Below, piece after piece: positions 54,669-64,000 of a stretch of DNA of 64,000 nt. Origin of the DNA: Flaccisagitta enflata (Eukaryota > Chaetognatha > Sagittoidea > Aphragmophora); the NCBI GenBank assembly GCA_965153355.1, contig OZ231126.1, positions 7,316,001 through 7,380,000 of the forward strand, in the 5' to 3' direction. Under the pieces are notes generated by a model that did no database searches, was not told the DNA's origin, and worked only from the letters and a program-made list of their open reading frames with translations. The translations under genes were made by a program, and so were the position numbers. The number at the start of each line of letters is the position of its first letter. Position 1 is the first letter of the stretch.

Positions 54669-56685
54669 AACAAGGCCAACACCTATAAGTCGCGTGCAGG
54701 ACAAAAATAACTGAACTGACCTGACTCATTTTTGTATCTTTTTATCGAAAATCAGACTTAAACCAGACCCAAACCAGACTCAAACCAGACTCAAACCAGA
54801 CTCAAACAAGAATTAAACCAGACTAAACCATACATAAACCAGACTTAAACCAGACTTAAACCAGACTTAAACCAGACCCAAACCAGACTTAAATCAGAAT
54901 TAAACCAGACATAAACCATACTTAAGTCAGACTTAAACCAGCAGACTTAAACCAGCAGACTTAAACCAGCAGACTTAAACCAGCAGACTTAAACCAGCAG
55001 ACTTGAACCAGCTGAACTAAACCAGCAAACCTAAACCAGCAGACTTAAACCAGCAGACTTAAACCAGCAGACTTGAACCAGCAGACTTAGACCAGCAGAC
55101 TTAAACCAGCAGACTTAAACCAGCAGACTTAAACCAGCAGACTTAAACCAGCAGATTTAAACCAGCAGAATTAAACTAGCAGACTTAAATCAGCAGATTT
55201 AAACCAGCAGACTTAAACCAGCAGACTTAACCTGCAGACCTAAACCAACAGACCTAAATCAGCCATCTCAAACCAGCTGACCTAAACCAGCTGACCTAAA
55301 CCAGCCGACCTAAACCAGCCAACTTAAACCAGCAGACTTAAACCAGCAGACTTGAACCCATGGACTTAAACCAGCAGACTTAAACTAGCAGACTTAAACC
55401 AGCAGACCTAAACCAGCAGACTTAAACCAGCAGACTTAAACCAGCAGACTTAAACAAGCAGACTTGAAATGCCACATATGACCAAAACATACCAAAAAAC
55501 AAAAATGACCAAAACATACCAAAAAACCTAGATGACCAAAAAATAAAACAAAAAACAAAAAAACAAAAAACAAAAAACCCAAAAACCCAGAACCAAAAAT
55601 CCAAAAAACCAAAAAACCAAAAAACCAAAAAACCAAAAAAAAAAATCAACAAGGCCAACACCTATAAGTCGCGTGCGAGACTTACAGGCAAAGAATGACT
55701 TAGAATGACTTAGAATGACTTTCAATGACTCAGACTGACCTAAAATGACCAAAATTGTCTTAAAATGACTAAAAAACCTAATTACCAAAAATGACTTAAA
55801 ATAACTTAAAATGACTTAAAATGACTTAAAGTGACTTAGAATGACTCAAAATGACTTAGAATAACTATAAATGACTTAAAGTGACTTAAAATGACCTAAG
55901 AATTGACGTTATAGTAAAAAAAAGTAAAGTGTGACGGACGGACCGACGGACGGACGGACGGACGGGCGGACGGACAAAGCGGGTTGTAGAGTCGCGGGCA
56001 CGCGACTAAAAACCAAAAAACCAAAAAACATAAAAGACCAAAACATACCAAAAAACCATGTTAGATGACCAATGATTACCTGAAATCTTCCAAAATGACT
56101 TAAAATGCCCAAAAAAGACACAAATGACTTAAACTAACAAAGTGACGTAAATGATCAAAAATGACCAAAAATGACTAAAAGCAACCAAAAATGACCAAAA
56201 GCAACCAAAAATGACCAAAAACAACAAAATAATGACTCAAAATAACTCCAGACGACCCAAATTGATCAAAAACAACGCAAAAAAGCAAAGTGTTACTAAA
56301 AACTACAAAAGCCAAAAATAACTTAGAGTGACTGAGAATGACTTAGAATGACTTGTAATGACTTATAATGACTTAGAATGACTTAGAATGACTTAGAATG
56401 ACTTAGAATGACCTGGAATAACTAAGAATGACTTAAAATGACTCATAATAACATAAAATGACAAAAATGACAAAAAATGAAAAAATGACTTAAGTGACTA
56501 AAATTGACTGAAAATGACTGAAAATGACTTAAAATGATATAAAATGACTTAAAATGACGTAAAATACCCTAAAATGACGTAAAACAACGAAAAACAGCTA
56601 AGTGTTACGGACGGACGGACCGACGGACCGACGGACCGACGGACCGACAGAGCGGGTTATAGAGTCGCGTGCACGCGTCTAAAAA
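54669..56685 (+). mobile_element. 2-kb hairpin-ended element, family B, with large internal arrays
   Basis: It starts CAAGGCCAACACCTATAAGT and ends with a GACGGACGGACC core and the hairpin AGTCGCG-TGCA-CGCGTCT followed by AAAAA. Inside are about 45 units of ACTTAAACCAGCAG (54720-55470), CCAAAAAA words and AATGACTTAG units (56090-56570). A second copy is inserted at 55648-56012. Confidence 0.72.
55648..56012 (+). mobile_element. Family B element nested inside the previous one
   Basis: It has its own start AACAAGGCCAACACCTATAA, AATGACTTAG units, a GACG core and hairpin AGTCGCG-GGCA-CGCGACT with AAAAA. The CCAAAAAACC repeat of the host element continues on both sides, showing insertion into that array. 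Confidence 0.8.
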
Positions 56686-56825
56686 TTTGGAGAGAAAAAA
56701 AAAGGCGAAGAGTCGGAATAATTAAAGTAATTAAAATAAACAAAAATTGAAGAAAGAATCCTAGACATATACCAGACATCAGGGCGGTCTCTATCTTTCT
56801 TTCTGTCTGCCTTGAAGGCTGTCTC

Positions 56826-56837
<12 letters not shown>

Positions 56838-56892
<55 letters not shown>
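56838..56892 (+). repeat. CT microsatellite
   Basis: (CT)n preceded by (GTCT)n. Confidence 0.93.
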
Positions 56893-56896
<4 letters not shown>

Positions 56897-57129
56897 GTTG
56901 TAAGTCTTCAACGTTGTCGGATGTCTGGTGAAGTGCAATTGCGTCAATTGAAAACACAATAATTCGTTTAATGATGGAAATGAAGCTCTGAAAAAAGTAT
57001 GAAATGTTAAGAAGCAGGACAAAACATGAACAAGGGAGGAAACACGGCCGTCCAAGTTGTATGCTGCTGGGAAGGAACAGTGATGAAATCGTCCAAAGGA
57101 AAGCAGTGCAACAAGTGATGCGGGGTCAC

Positions 57130-57410
57130 AATATCGTTGCGGATGGGTGGGCAGGGGCATCCAACCCCCATCCACACCCCATGTCCCCCACTCACAACTA
57201 AAACGCTCGTTTCCGCACTTTTCGACTCGTGTTCACGGACCAATGGACCGATGGACAGACGACCGACAACTCTCATAGATAGGCATCCCACCCCCATCCA
57301 CACCCCATGTCCCCCACTCACAACTAAAACGCTCGTTTCCGCACTTTTTGACTCGTGTTCACGGACCAATGGACCGATGGACAGACGACCGACGACTCTT
57401 TTAGATAGGC
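57130..57410 (+). mobile_element. Tandem partial copies of a hairpin-ended element
   Basis: Two units of about 130 bp repeat CATCCACACCCCATGTCCCC, AACTAAAACGCTCGTTTCCG, GACTCGTGTTCACGGACCAA and GACGACCGAC. The first also has GTTGCGGATGGGTGGGCAGG from the family A start. Terminal hairpins are missing. Confidence 0.65.
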
Positions 57411-57599
57411 CACATAAGCGTTAGAAAAGCAAAGGGTTTTGGACCAATTGATAGACAGACCAAGCGGATAGAGAAATGAGATTGAGAAATAGATGTAAAT
57501 CGAGAGTCTTCATGCACGCAGAATCATAACCAGGTGTGCTAAAAAAGATTTGCTAAGGGACTGATAAAGTCGTCGTTCTTTGCAAACGACGCCTATTTA

Positions 57600-57800
57600 C
57601 GCAATTCACAATTGTTGCAATTGTTGCATTTGTAGCAAGCAGTTGTTGCAATTCCAGCAATTGTTACATTTGAAGCCACTGTTGCATTTGCGGCAATTGT
57701 TGCATTTGAAGCAATTGTTGCATTTTAAGGATTTGTTGCACTTGCAGAAATTGTTGTATTTGCAGCGATTGTTGCATTTGCAGTCATTGTTGCAAATAAT
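57600..57800 (+). repeat. 16-18-bp minisatellite, GCAATTGTTGCATTTG type
   Basis: About eleven diverged units such as GCAATTGTTGCATTTGCA. Confidence 0.8.
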
Positions 57801-58376
57801 GTAATTTACTGGAATCGGAAACGTTTCTCGGAATTTTGAAAGAAGCGAAATCAGCCGAAAACATGATTTCTGTTTAAACATTACCGCACCTGCTCACCAC
57901 ATCCTAGCTACCGCTCGCTTACATTACTGCCCCTGTCCCCTTGTAATAATGCTCCAGCCTTTTCGCAAGCCACTACTTGTTTATTGCGTATACGGCCTTG
58001 TCAGAGTTATGAGGACTTTAGAGACGAAGGGTGACCTTGTATTTTATACGTTGTGTAAATTGAATGGTGAAATAATCAACTTGACCGATCTAATGCACTT
58101 AATATACATTAAATTCGTCATTATACTACTAAACTTCATCGCGCTACTTCGCGAGTTGTATAAACATGTTGTCCATCTCCAACAACACAGCTCAGCGCTC
58201 GTGCGGGAGAAAATTTCTTTTTCTTCGCAAACGTCAATCAAAATAATAACAACTGATCACCAAGCAACGAGGAATCACAAACACTACGAAAGCGCTTTAG
58301 CGACACAACACTCTCCGCGAAACGTGAAAGTAAAAAAAAAAGAACAACTTCGAGATCGGCAAAACTTGGACGCGAA

Positions 58377-58434
58377 ATGGCAATTTTCGTGCGTGTTGTG
58401 GTCGGCGCTTTGCTTTGCCTCGGCGGCATTTCGG
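58377..58434 (+). CDS. Kringle gene exon 1 (signal peptide)
   Basis: 58 nt from ATG to TCGG|gtattt. It encodes the hydrophobic signal. This start was chosen because only this frame joins exon 2 in phase and gives a signal peptide; a longer frame overlapping it (57949-58548) does not. Confidence 0.8.
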
Positions 58435-59513
58435 GTATTTATTCATTTATTCGTTGCAATCATAATACCAATTCATTTATTAGTTCATTTGTTCGTTCAT
58501 TCATTACGTAGTTCTAATTCTAGGGCTGAAATGGTTAGTATGATTTAAGATAGAAAGAATGAATGATTGAACGATTCGTAAATGTATTTATAAATCTTTT
58601 CAATCTGTATTCGTTGAATGTTGATTTAACAAGGCCGGATACACGGCTACCTTAGTCGCGTGCGGGTGGGCAGGAGCGGCAAAAAAAGCTAAGCGTGACG
58701 GACCGACAGAGGGACAGAGCGGGTTGTAGAGTCGCGTGCACGCGATTAAAAATTCTATCTATCGTAACTTTAACGCTATCTAGCGAGGTCTTTGAGCGAA
58801 GTGCTTCGTGCCGCCGACGTGGAATCGGCCGAGGGCATTGTGGAGGCGCTGACGACTTACGTCAGCGAAACCGACGCCAAGCTGGCAGAACTCGCGGCCT
58901 TCGAAGCCAGAATCGCGGCCAACGAAGGATTCGACGCCAGAATCGACGAGTTGGAGGCTCTCACGTCGAAAATTGAGATCGGCGCCAAAGTAGCCAAAAA
59001 TGAAGGTTAACTAATTTGTTTGCAATCATAAAAACATGTTATGTAAGCGCATCTATGGCATCCTTGTATGTACGTTGATTTTATTGTTAAAAAGAATTCG
59101 CCTTTTCCCTGGTTAGAATTTTGTTGCCAAGACGTGAGATGCGAGAATTATCGCGGGAAGTTGGCTGTGACGAAGTCCGGACACAAATGTCAAGATTGGG
59201 ATAAGGATACAGTACACACCAACAATTGGCGCGAACCTGAAGAGTGAGTGAACTTAACATCGGTACATCTGTATCTCCATTCTTCACAATGCGATGTTAT
59301 TATTTAATTTTGATCATTGGCGGATTATTGACATCATTGATCTTCTAAATCATCCTTATTCTTAGACTTGTTCCTTATCCTTTTACGTGCAGCTATCCCT
59401 ATTTGACGGAAAATCATTGTCGTAACCCGGACGAGTGGAGCGGTGGTGCCTGGTGTTACACTCTCTCCGAGGGCACGCGTTGGGAAGAATGTGACATTCC
59501 TCTATGCGCTTAA
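58377..59513 (+). CDS. Small secreted kringle-domain protein, 175 residues, four exons
   Basis: Exons 58377-58434, 58784-59005, 59117-59243 and 59393-59513 join in phase from ATG to TAA (528 nt). Residues 1-20 ([20 protein letters not shown]) are a signal peptide. Residues about 21-94 are an acidic Ala/Glu-rich helical segment. Residues about 98-175 form one kringle: [25 protein letters not shown] and WEECDIPLC supply the six conserved cysteines; an extra CC precedes it. Kringles bind proteins or lysine-like ligands outside the cell. No protease or kinase domain is present. The function is unknown to me. It lies opposite to the dynein strand. A hairpin-ended element sits in intron 1 and a MITE directly after the stop. 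Confidence 0.88.
58629..58752 (+). mobile_element. Hairpin-ended element, family A, in kringle intron 1
   Basis: It starts CAAGGCCGGATACACGGC, has GTGCGGGTGGGCAGG and a very short GACC core, and ends AGTCGCG-TGCA-CGCGATT. It ends about 30 bp before the exon 2 acceptor. Confidence 0.78.
58784..59005 (+). CDS. Kringle gene exon 2 (Ala/Glu-rich helix)
   Basis: 222 nt between ctatctag and gttaac. It encodes [40 protein letters not shown] and [20 protein letters not shown]. It is GC-rich compared with its surroundings. Confidence 0.85.
59117..59243 (+). CDS. Kringle gene exon 3 (first half of the kringle)
   Basis: 127 nt between ggttag and gtgagt. It encodes [20 protein letters not shown] and [20 protein letters not shown]. 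Confidence 0.92.
59393..59513 (+). CDS. Kringle gene exon 4 (second half of the kringle, stop)
   Basis: 121 nt after gtgcag. It encodes [39 protein letters not shown] and TAA. The intron between exons 3 and 4 splits the kringle in the middle, as is common in kringle genes. Confidence 0.93.
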
Positions 59514-59519
59514 GGTATA

Positions 59520-59667
59520 CACTTTTTTTTTATAAGAATGTAACTTTAAGCAAAATTTTTTTCTCTCAAGATTTGAAGCCTTCGTATGTTCTTAAGATGT
59601 TCTTTATTTTGGGGCCATTCGAAGCCTTGATGTTCTTATAAACTAGGTTCTTATAAAAAAAAAAGTG
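59520..59667. mobile_element. TA-flanked MITE directly after the kringle stop codon
   Basis: Ends CACTTTTTTTTTATAAGAA and its inverse, flanked by TA, starting six bases after the stop. Same family as 22638-22792. It should form part of the 3' UTR if transcription goes on. Confidence 0.8.
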
Positions 59668-60169
59668 TAATCGCGGGTAACAAATCTTTTTCATTTTTTC
59701 ACGCTGTAATCGGAACATGATCAATTCGTTATAGCGCGCTATCAGCCTATCTATGCCATGACTTTTGTCCGCTGCAGTGATTTTTCATTTATTATGCAGT
59801 GATTTTTCATTTATTATGCAGTGATTTTTCATTTATGAAGTGCATGCTGTATTACTGCATTTCTTTTTTCTTTATCTCAGAAAAGAAGTCGGTGCGGCGA
59901 TTCGAATACTCGACCGGACGAGACATGAAACTGCTTCTTTGAAGAAGTTCTTTCACTCACCATTACGGCATTATTCTCTTGTTTTCATTGAAATGAAGAA
60001 ATGAACAAATGACCAATTTCAGCGTAATGTTATTCTCTTGTTTTCATTGAAATGAGAAATGAACAAATGACCAATTTCAACTGTAATGTTATTAATGAAC
60101 GCTCAGCGTAATATGAACATTTTACTTCACCCGAAATATATGCTTTAATTTTCGAATATTGATAAAGCT

Positions 60170-60505
60170 GCAACGCTGCGTTAGGCACCATGAATCCTGG
60201 GAACCGCCAGGACAATTTTTGGATAACAGTAAGTTTTTCTTCAGTTTGGTACTGTACTCACGTGCGGGAATCAAGATGCTTACATTAAAAAATATTTCAT
60301 CGGGCACTTTTTGAAAAAAATCACTTTTTGTAAAAATGTGTTGCATATGCGAAATATGTTGCATATGCAAAGTACACATGTTGCATATGCGACATATGTT
60401 GCATATGCGAAATACAGGTGTTGCCTGTGCGAAATATGTTGCATATGCGAAATACAGGTGTTGCATATGCGTAATATACTGCATGTGCAAGTGCAACATG
60501 TGTGA
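60170..60505 (+). repeat. Dispersed repeat with GCATATGC minisatellite, copy 1
   Basis: CCTGGGAACCGCCAGGAC, GCACTTTTTGAAAAAAATCA and about nine units like TTGCATATGCGAAATA. An inverted copy lies at 62100-62420. Confidence 0.82.
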
Positions 60506-60829
60506 CATATAAGGGCAATGTTGTTTCAACTTTCATATGCAACATACACACATTGCATTTGCTTTTTAAAGCTATTTAAAGAGTTAAGATCTAGGTAGTT
60601 ATTTGTGACCATTTATCGATTTCATGATGAGCATAGTGACAGACTGAGTTGGTTAACTAAACATCACATTCAAAATATTGTGAAACGATATATGTTACTT
60701 ATGGTAAGAATTGTCGAAGTATCATCGGCTTTTCATACCAATGAATACCGATGAAACGTCCTTCCTGGTGAAGACCGCGGAATCAGCTGACATAGCGAGT
60801 CAGTTTCTCAAAGAGAAAGGATTCATCAT

Positions 60830-60862
60830 CATGGATCGATCGATCGATCGATCGATCGAGAG
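60830..60862. repeat. GATC tetranucleotide run
   Basis: (ATCG)n, about 30 bp, self-complementary. Confidence 0.85.
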
Positions 60863-60900
60863 CTGATTCAAACCCATACTTTTAATTTGTATGAATTTAC

Positions 60901-61053
60901 TTTTTAGTTGCGGACACGCAACTCTGTAAGAGGCTTTGTCCGTCCGTCGGTCCGTCCGTCCGTCCGTAATGATCGAGTCGAAAAATGGGAAAACATGCAT
61001 CTCCGCCCCTGCCCACCCGTCCGCAACTGATGGCCGTGTATCCGGCCTTGTTG
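60901..61053 (-). mobile_element. Hairpin-ended element, family A, inverted and complete
   Basis: AGTTGCG-GACA-CGCAACT, CTGTAAGAGGC, (GTCC)n, GAGTCGAAAAATGGGAAAAC, CCGCCCCTGCCCACCCGTCC and GGCCGTGTATCCGGCCTTG. Confidence 0.85.
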
Positions 61054-61269
61054 GTTTACACGAAGAAAATTGTTTCCTGACAATGGATGAAAAGATGGAT
61101 GAAAAGAGCCTGGTGCAGTGATTGAGCATTCGCCAAAAGAGGCCTCATGTTAGCGGTCTGAGAACAGGGGGTCCAGAAATAGGGGGTGTGGAGGGCCCAG
61201 GATATTTCTGTACATCCCTGTTGGTACCTTATATATAATAGGGTAAGTAAATTTGATAATTCTCTTTCA

Positions 61270-61720
61270 TTTGCAAAATGCTCTACGACAAATATTTTTC
61301 GCGCTATGATTTTTTAAAGATTTATTTATGAAAAATTCGAAAAGAATTTTTTTTATTTTTTACGATTTTGTGTAGGATCAATAAAGGAGTGTATTTATGT
61401 TTATGTGAGCATGAAAATACAAAAAGACATGTTTATGAGCACAGCTGCTCATCTGTGAGGGCGTTTTTGAGCATTTTAGCTCATTTAGCTCACTTAGCTC
61501 AGTCTATTCTTTCTGATTTCAAATATGATAAATAACTAAATATTTTCATACTTGCTTAAGCAAGCAATTAAAAAAACAAGTCCTTGAGCAGAGCTGCTCA
61601 TCTGTGCCAGCGTTTTTAAGTATTCTAGCTCATTTAGCTCATTTAGCTTGCTCTTTTTCTCTGATTTTGAATAGGATAGATAAATTAATGTTTTGATTTA
61701 AGCATTTTAATAAACTATGT
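61270..61720 (+). repeat. Second copy of the CTCATTTAGCTCA dispersed repeat
   Basis: Direct-orientation copy of 44640-45290, colinear over about 300 bp and then diverging. Confidence 0.78.
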
Positions 61721-62023
61721 GAGCTGTAGGGGGGGGGGCATGTAACAATTGGGTCCCTCCTCCACTCTTATTAGGGTCCCGTCTGTATACGGTGGGATTC
61801 AGCAACGCGAAATCGGGCATAAGTCTTTTTGAAGTCCGCATGAGCGGATTCAATGGCTTGTTCCGCAAACCTCGCCATACCACATTTGGCTATTGAGAGG
61901 AATTGCGGCAGATGCACGGCTATGATGTGAATTTTCCACATCAAGGCAACACATCCTGACAGTAGTCTTGACAGGCCTCAAATTTCTTTGAAATTCCTTG
62001 ATGATGCTTTTGAAGTCGGGATC

Positions 62024-62025
<2 letters not shown>

Positions 62026-62098
<73 letters not shown>
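62026..62098 (+). repeat. GA microsatellite
   Basis: (GA)n adjoining the GCATATGC repeat copy. Confidence 0.95.
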
Positions 62099-62099
<1 letters not shown>

Positions 62100-62101
<2 letters not shown>

Positions 62102-62420
62102 CCAACATCTGTAGTTCGCATATGCAACATATTTCGCATATGCAACAGCTGTATTTCGCATATGCAATATATTTCGCATATGCAATATCTCTATTTCGCA
62201 TATGCAACATATGTCGCATATGCAACACATGTACTTCGCATATGCAACATATTTCGCATATGCAACACATTTTTACAAGAAGTGATTTTTTTCAAAAAGT
62301 GCCCGATGAAATATTTTTTGATGGCTGGGCCTTGATTCCTGCACCTGAGGACTGTGTGAAACTAAAGAGAAACTTACAGTTATCCAAAAATCGTCCTGGC
62401 GGTTCCCAGGATTCATAGTG
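62100..62420 (-). repeat. Dispersed repeat with GCATATGC minisatellite, copy 2 (inverted)
   Basis: About ten TTCGCATATGCAACA units followed by the same flank as copy 1 in reverse, ending at the inverse of CCTGGGAACCGCCAGGAC. Confidence 0.82.
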
Positions 62421-62697
62421 TAGGACGGGAGCAAACTATCCTTTTCAACATCGAAATTGTTATGACATTTACATATTATGTATAATACATGTACATAGTA
62501 TTAGATATTGCTTCCTCGTAATAAACCGGTCGCACATTCAAACTTCCGACAGTCCAACGCTATACGCGCTATGTACTGTGTGGACCGTAACTGTGTTTTA
62601 GAAATTCGTAAATTAATGACCAGCAGTGTCCCGCTTAGCGCCGCCAGTGATCTTTAGTCACTAGTGTACTCCTATAGGCCGAGTCGTGTTCTGGTGG

Positions 62698-63426
62698 CAC
62701 TGCTTCCTGACAGAGGATTCGAGACAAGAATGATATCACTCTGGGTTTTTTTTTTTCATTTTTGTGTAGGTCATGGGTATACAAATCAAGAATTATCCAG
62801 CGGAAAATCATCCCTAGAGCACTTTTTGAAAAAAAGGGAAAAAATTATAATTTTCAGCTTCATTTTGCATAAAAGATGTTGGTTTGACTCATTTTTAGTT
62901 GCGGACACGCAACTCTATCAGAGGCTTTGTCCGTCCGTCCGGGGTCATCAAGTTGAAAAGTGGGAAAACGGGCATTTCCGCCCCTCCCCACCCGTCCGCA
63001 ACTGGTTTTGGCCGTGTATCCGGCCTTGTTTGACAGCATATTATTAATTCTGGTGCAATTCCCTACAATATAAAAAATACAATTTTCATATTATAGGCCA
63101 CATTTGTAATTTTTGTAATGGTAGCTTAGAAATGAAAATGTTATTTCTTTATAAAACCCTGCCACCCATCAAATGAAAGGGAATTGCATCAGGATTAACA
63201 ATATGCTGTCAAAATGTAAGACAATCCAATCTGCAAAATTCTTCATGCAAAATAAACCAGAAAATTACGCATAATTCACTTTTTTTCAAAAATCGTTCTA
63301 GGGATGATTTTCCAATAGATAATTCTTGATCTCTATGCCCATGACTGAAAAAAAAAATGAAAAATAAAAATCCAGAGTGATATCATTCCTGTCTAGACGT
63401 CTGGATTCCTGTCAGACAGCAGTGGT
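62698..63426. mobile_element. 730-bp element with about 190-bp inverted arms, carrying a nested hairpin-ended element
   Basis: Both arms contain GAATGATATCACTCTGG, ATCAAGAATTATC and GAAAATCATCCCTAGA. A family A element is inserted at 62892-63030, next to the left arm. Outer ends (CACTGCT/AGCAGTG) are approximate. Confidence 0.8.
62892..63030 (-). mobile_element. Hairpin-ended element, family A, inverted and nested
   Basis: AGTTGCG-GACA-CGCAACT, CTCTATCAGAGGC, a very short GTCC core, CCGCCCCTCCCCACCCGTCC and GGCCGTGTATCCGGCCTTG. Confidence 0.83.
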
Positions 63427-63475
63427 GGGCAGCAACAGCCGGGCCACGGCAGCCCAGAGATGAGAGATGAGGGCA

Positions 63476-63975
63476 GTGTTGCAATTGGGTGTGTCAATAT
63501 GCAAAAGGTTTTTTGATAAGACCATCAATTTTAGACAATAACATATCAAATTCTAAAACCTTAGCGTTTTTATCTTATCAAATTTCATTCATCTTCCATT
63601 TTTTTCAAAACCCTTTTTTAGGCGCTAATTTGTATATTGCTGTGTTGATGATTTTCTATCAGTTTCATTATTACTTGGTGCTAATTCAAGTTGCAACAAA
63701 GTAGTGGTTGTTTATTTATCACCTGAGTTGTAAAAAGAGATAATAACCAATTTTTTTTGTAGAAGTTATGAGTCTTATTTTTACCAAAACTCAGTGCAGA
63801 AGCTGGAAATATACATATTTTTGACAATCTTTTCTTGCCCTAAAAAAACAGAAGATGATGGAAATTTGAAAAAATAAAAATGCTAAAAGTTTTAAAATAT
63901 TTTTGTTTACACTCCCTGATGTCAATGATCTAATCAAACATACTTTGCATATTGACACACCCGAGTGTTGCAAGT
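63476..63975. mobile_element. 500-bp element with about 145-bp inverted arms
   Basis: Left arm GGGTGTGTCAATATGCAAA and right arm its inverse at 63945-63963; similarity continues inwards through the words CTTAGCGTTTTTAT and TTTAGCATTTTTAT. The outer end is near GTTGCAA on both sides. Confidence 0.78.
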
Positions 63976-64000
63976 TGCAACTACGAATATCGATGTCGAA

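Noticed and set aside
56893-56992. Possible minus-strand exon with a good acceptor and the reading IALHQTSDNVEDLQR
   Set aside because: No donor follows before the CT repeat, and I could not align it with any dynein segment.
57949-58548. 199-codon frame just upstream of the kringle gene
   Set aside because: It resembles no known protein, and the overlapping frame at 58377-58434 gives a signal peptide that joins the next exon in phase.
59880-59942. Possible extra kringle-gene exon after ttatctcag
   Set aside because: It lies after the TAA in exon 4, and the kringle is already complete. It could at most be a spliced 3' UTR segment.

Overview
The window is animal nuclear DNA. It holds spliced genes with GT-AG introns, a Tx1-like L1 retrotransposon, a hAT transposon remnant, many TA-flanked inverted-repeat elements, TTAGGG-type repeats and very dense microsatellites. 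The main gene is an axonemal outer-arm dynein heavy chain of the DNAH5/DNAH8 class, so the animal has motile cilia or flagella. The mix of mobile elements would suit an aquatic invertebrate such as a mollusc or another spiralian, but the species cannot be named from this sequence.

Layout. Positions 1-5555 hold the 3' part of a Tx1-like LINE on the plus strand, with an ORF2 open from base 1 to its stop at 3342, a microsatellite-rich tail and a poly(A) run. Positions 5556-7795 hold a tRNA-like SINE head and a hAT remnant with an 8-bp target duplication. Positions 7796-50968 hold 35 consecutive minus-strand exons of the dynein. Spliced at canonical sites they give one open frame of 1,542 codons. 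It runs from just before AAA4 through AAA4, the stalk with its microtubule-binding tip, AAA5 and AAA6 into the C-terminal region. Upstream exons (tail, AAA1-3) and the last C-terminal exons were not found. Positions 51000-58376 are repeats only. Positions 58377-59513 hold a complete four-exon plus-strand gene for a 175-residue secreted protein with a signal peptide, a helical Ala/Glu-rich segment and one kringle domain. Positions 59514-64000 are inverted-repeat elements and other repeats.

The most unusual feature is the state of the dynein splice junctions. At 14 of the 35 exons the segment straddling the exon/intron boundary (splice site, about 15-90 nt of exon and some intron) is repeated on the intron side, usually in tandem, making 1 to about 21 extra decoy splice sites. 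The 657-bp intron at 9088-9744 consists almost wholly of copies of its own two ends. Microsatellites also abut many junctions, and at four exons the polypyrimidine tract is itself an expanded CT or TTC microsatellite.

A second theme is a family of non-autonomous elements with a GTCY-like core and a terminal hairpin whose stem differs between copies but stays paired. They resemble Helentron-related DINE/pearl-type elements. Several inverted-repeat elements, nested insertions and minisatellites with palindromic units complete the window.
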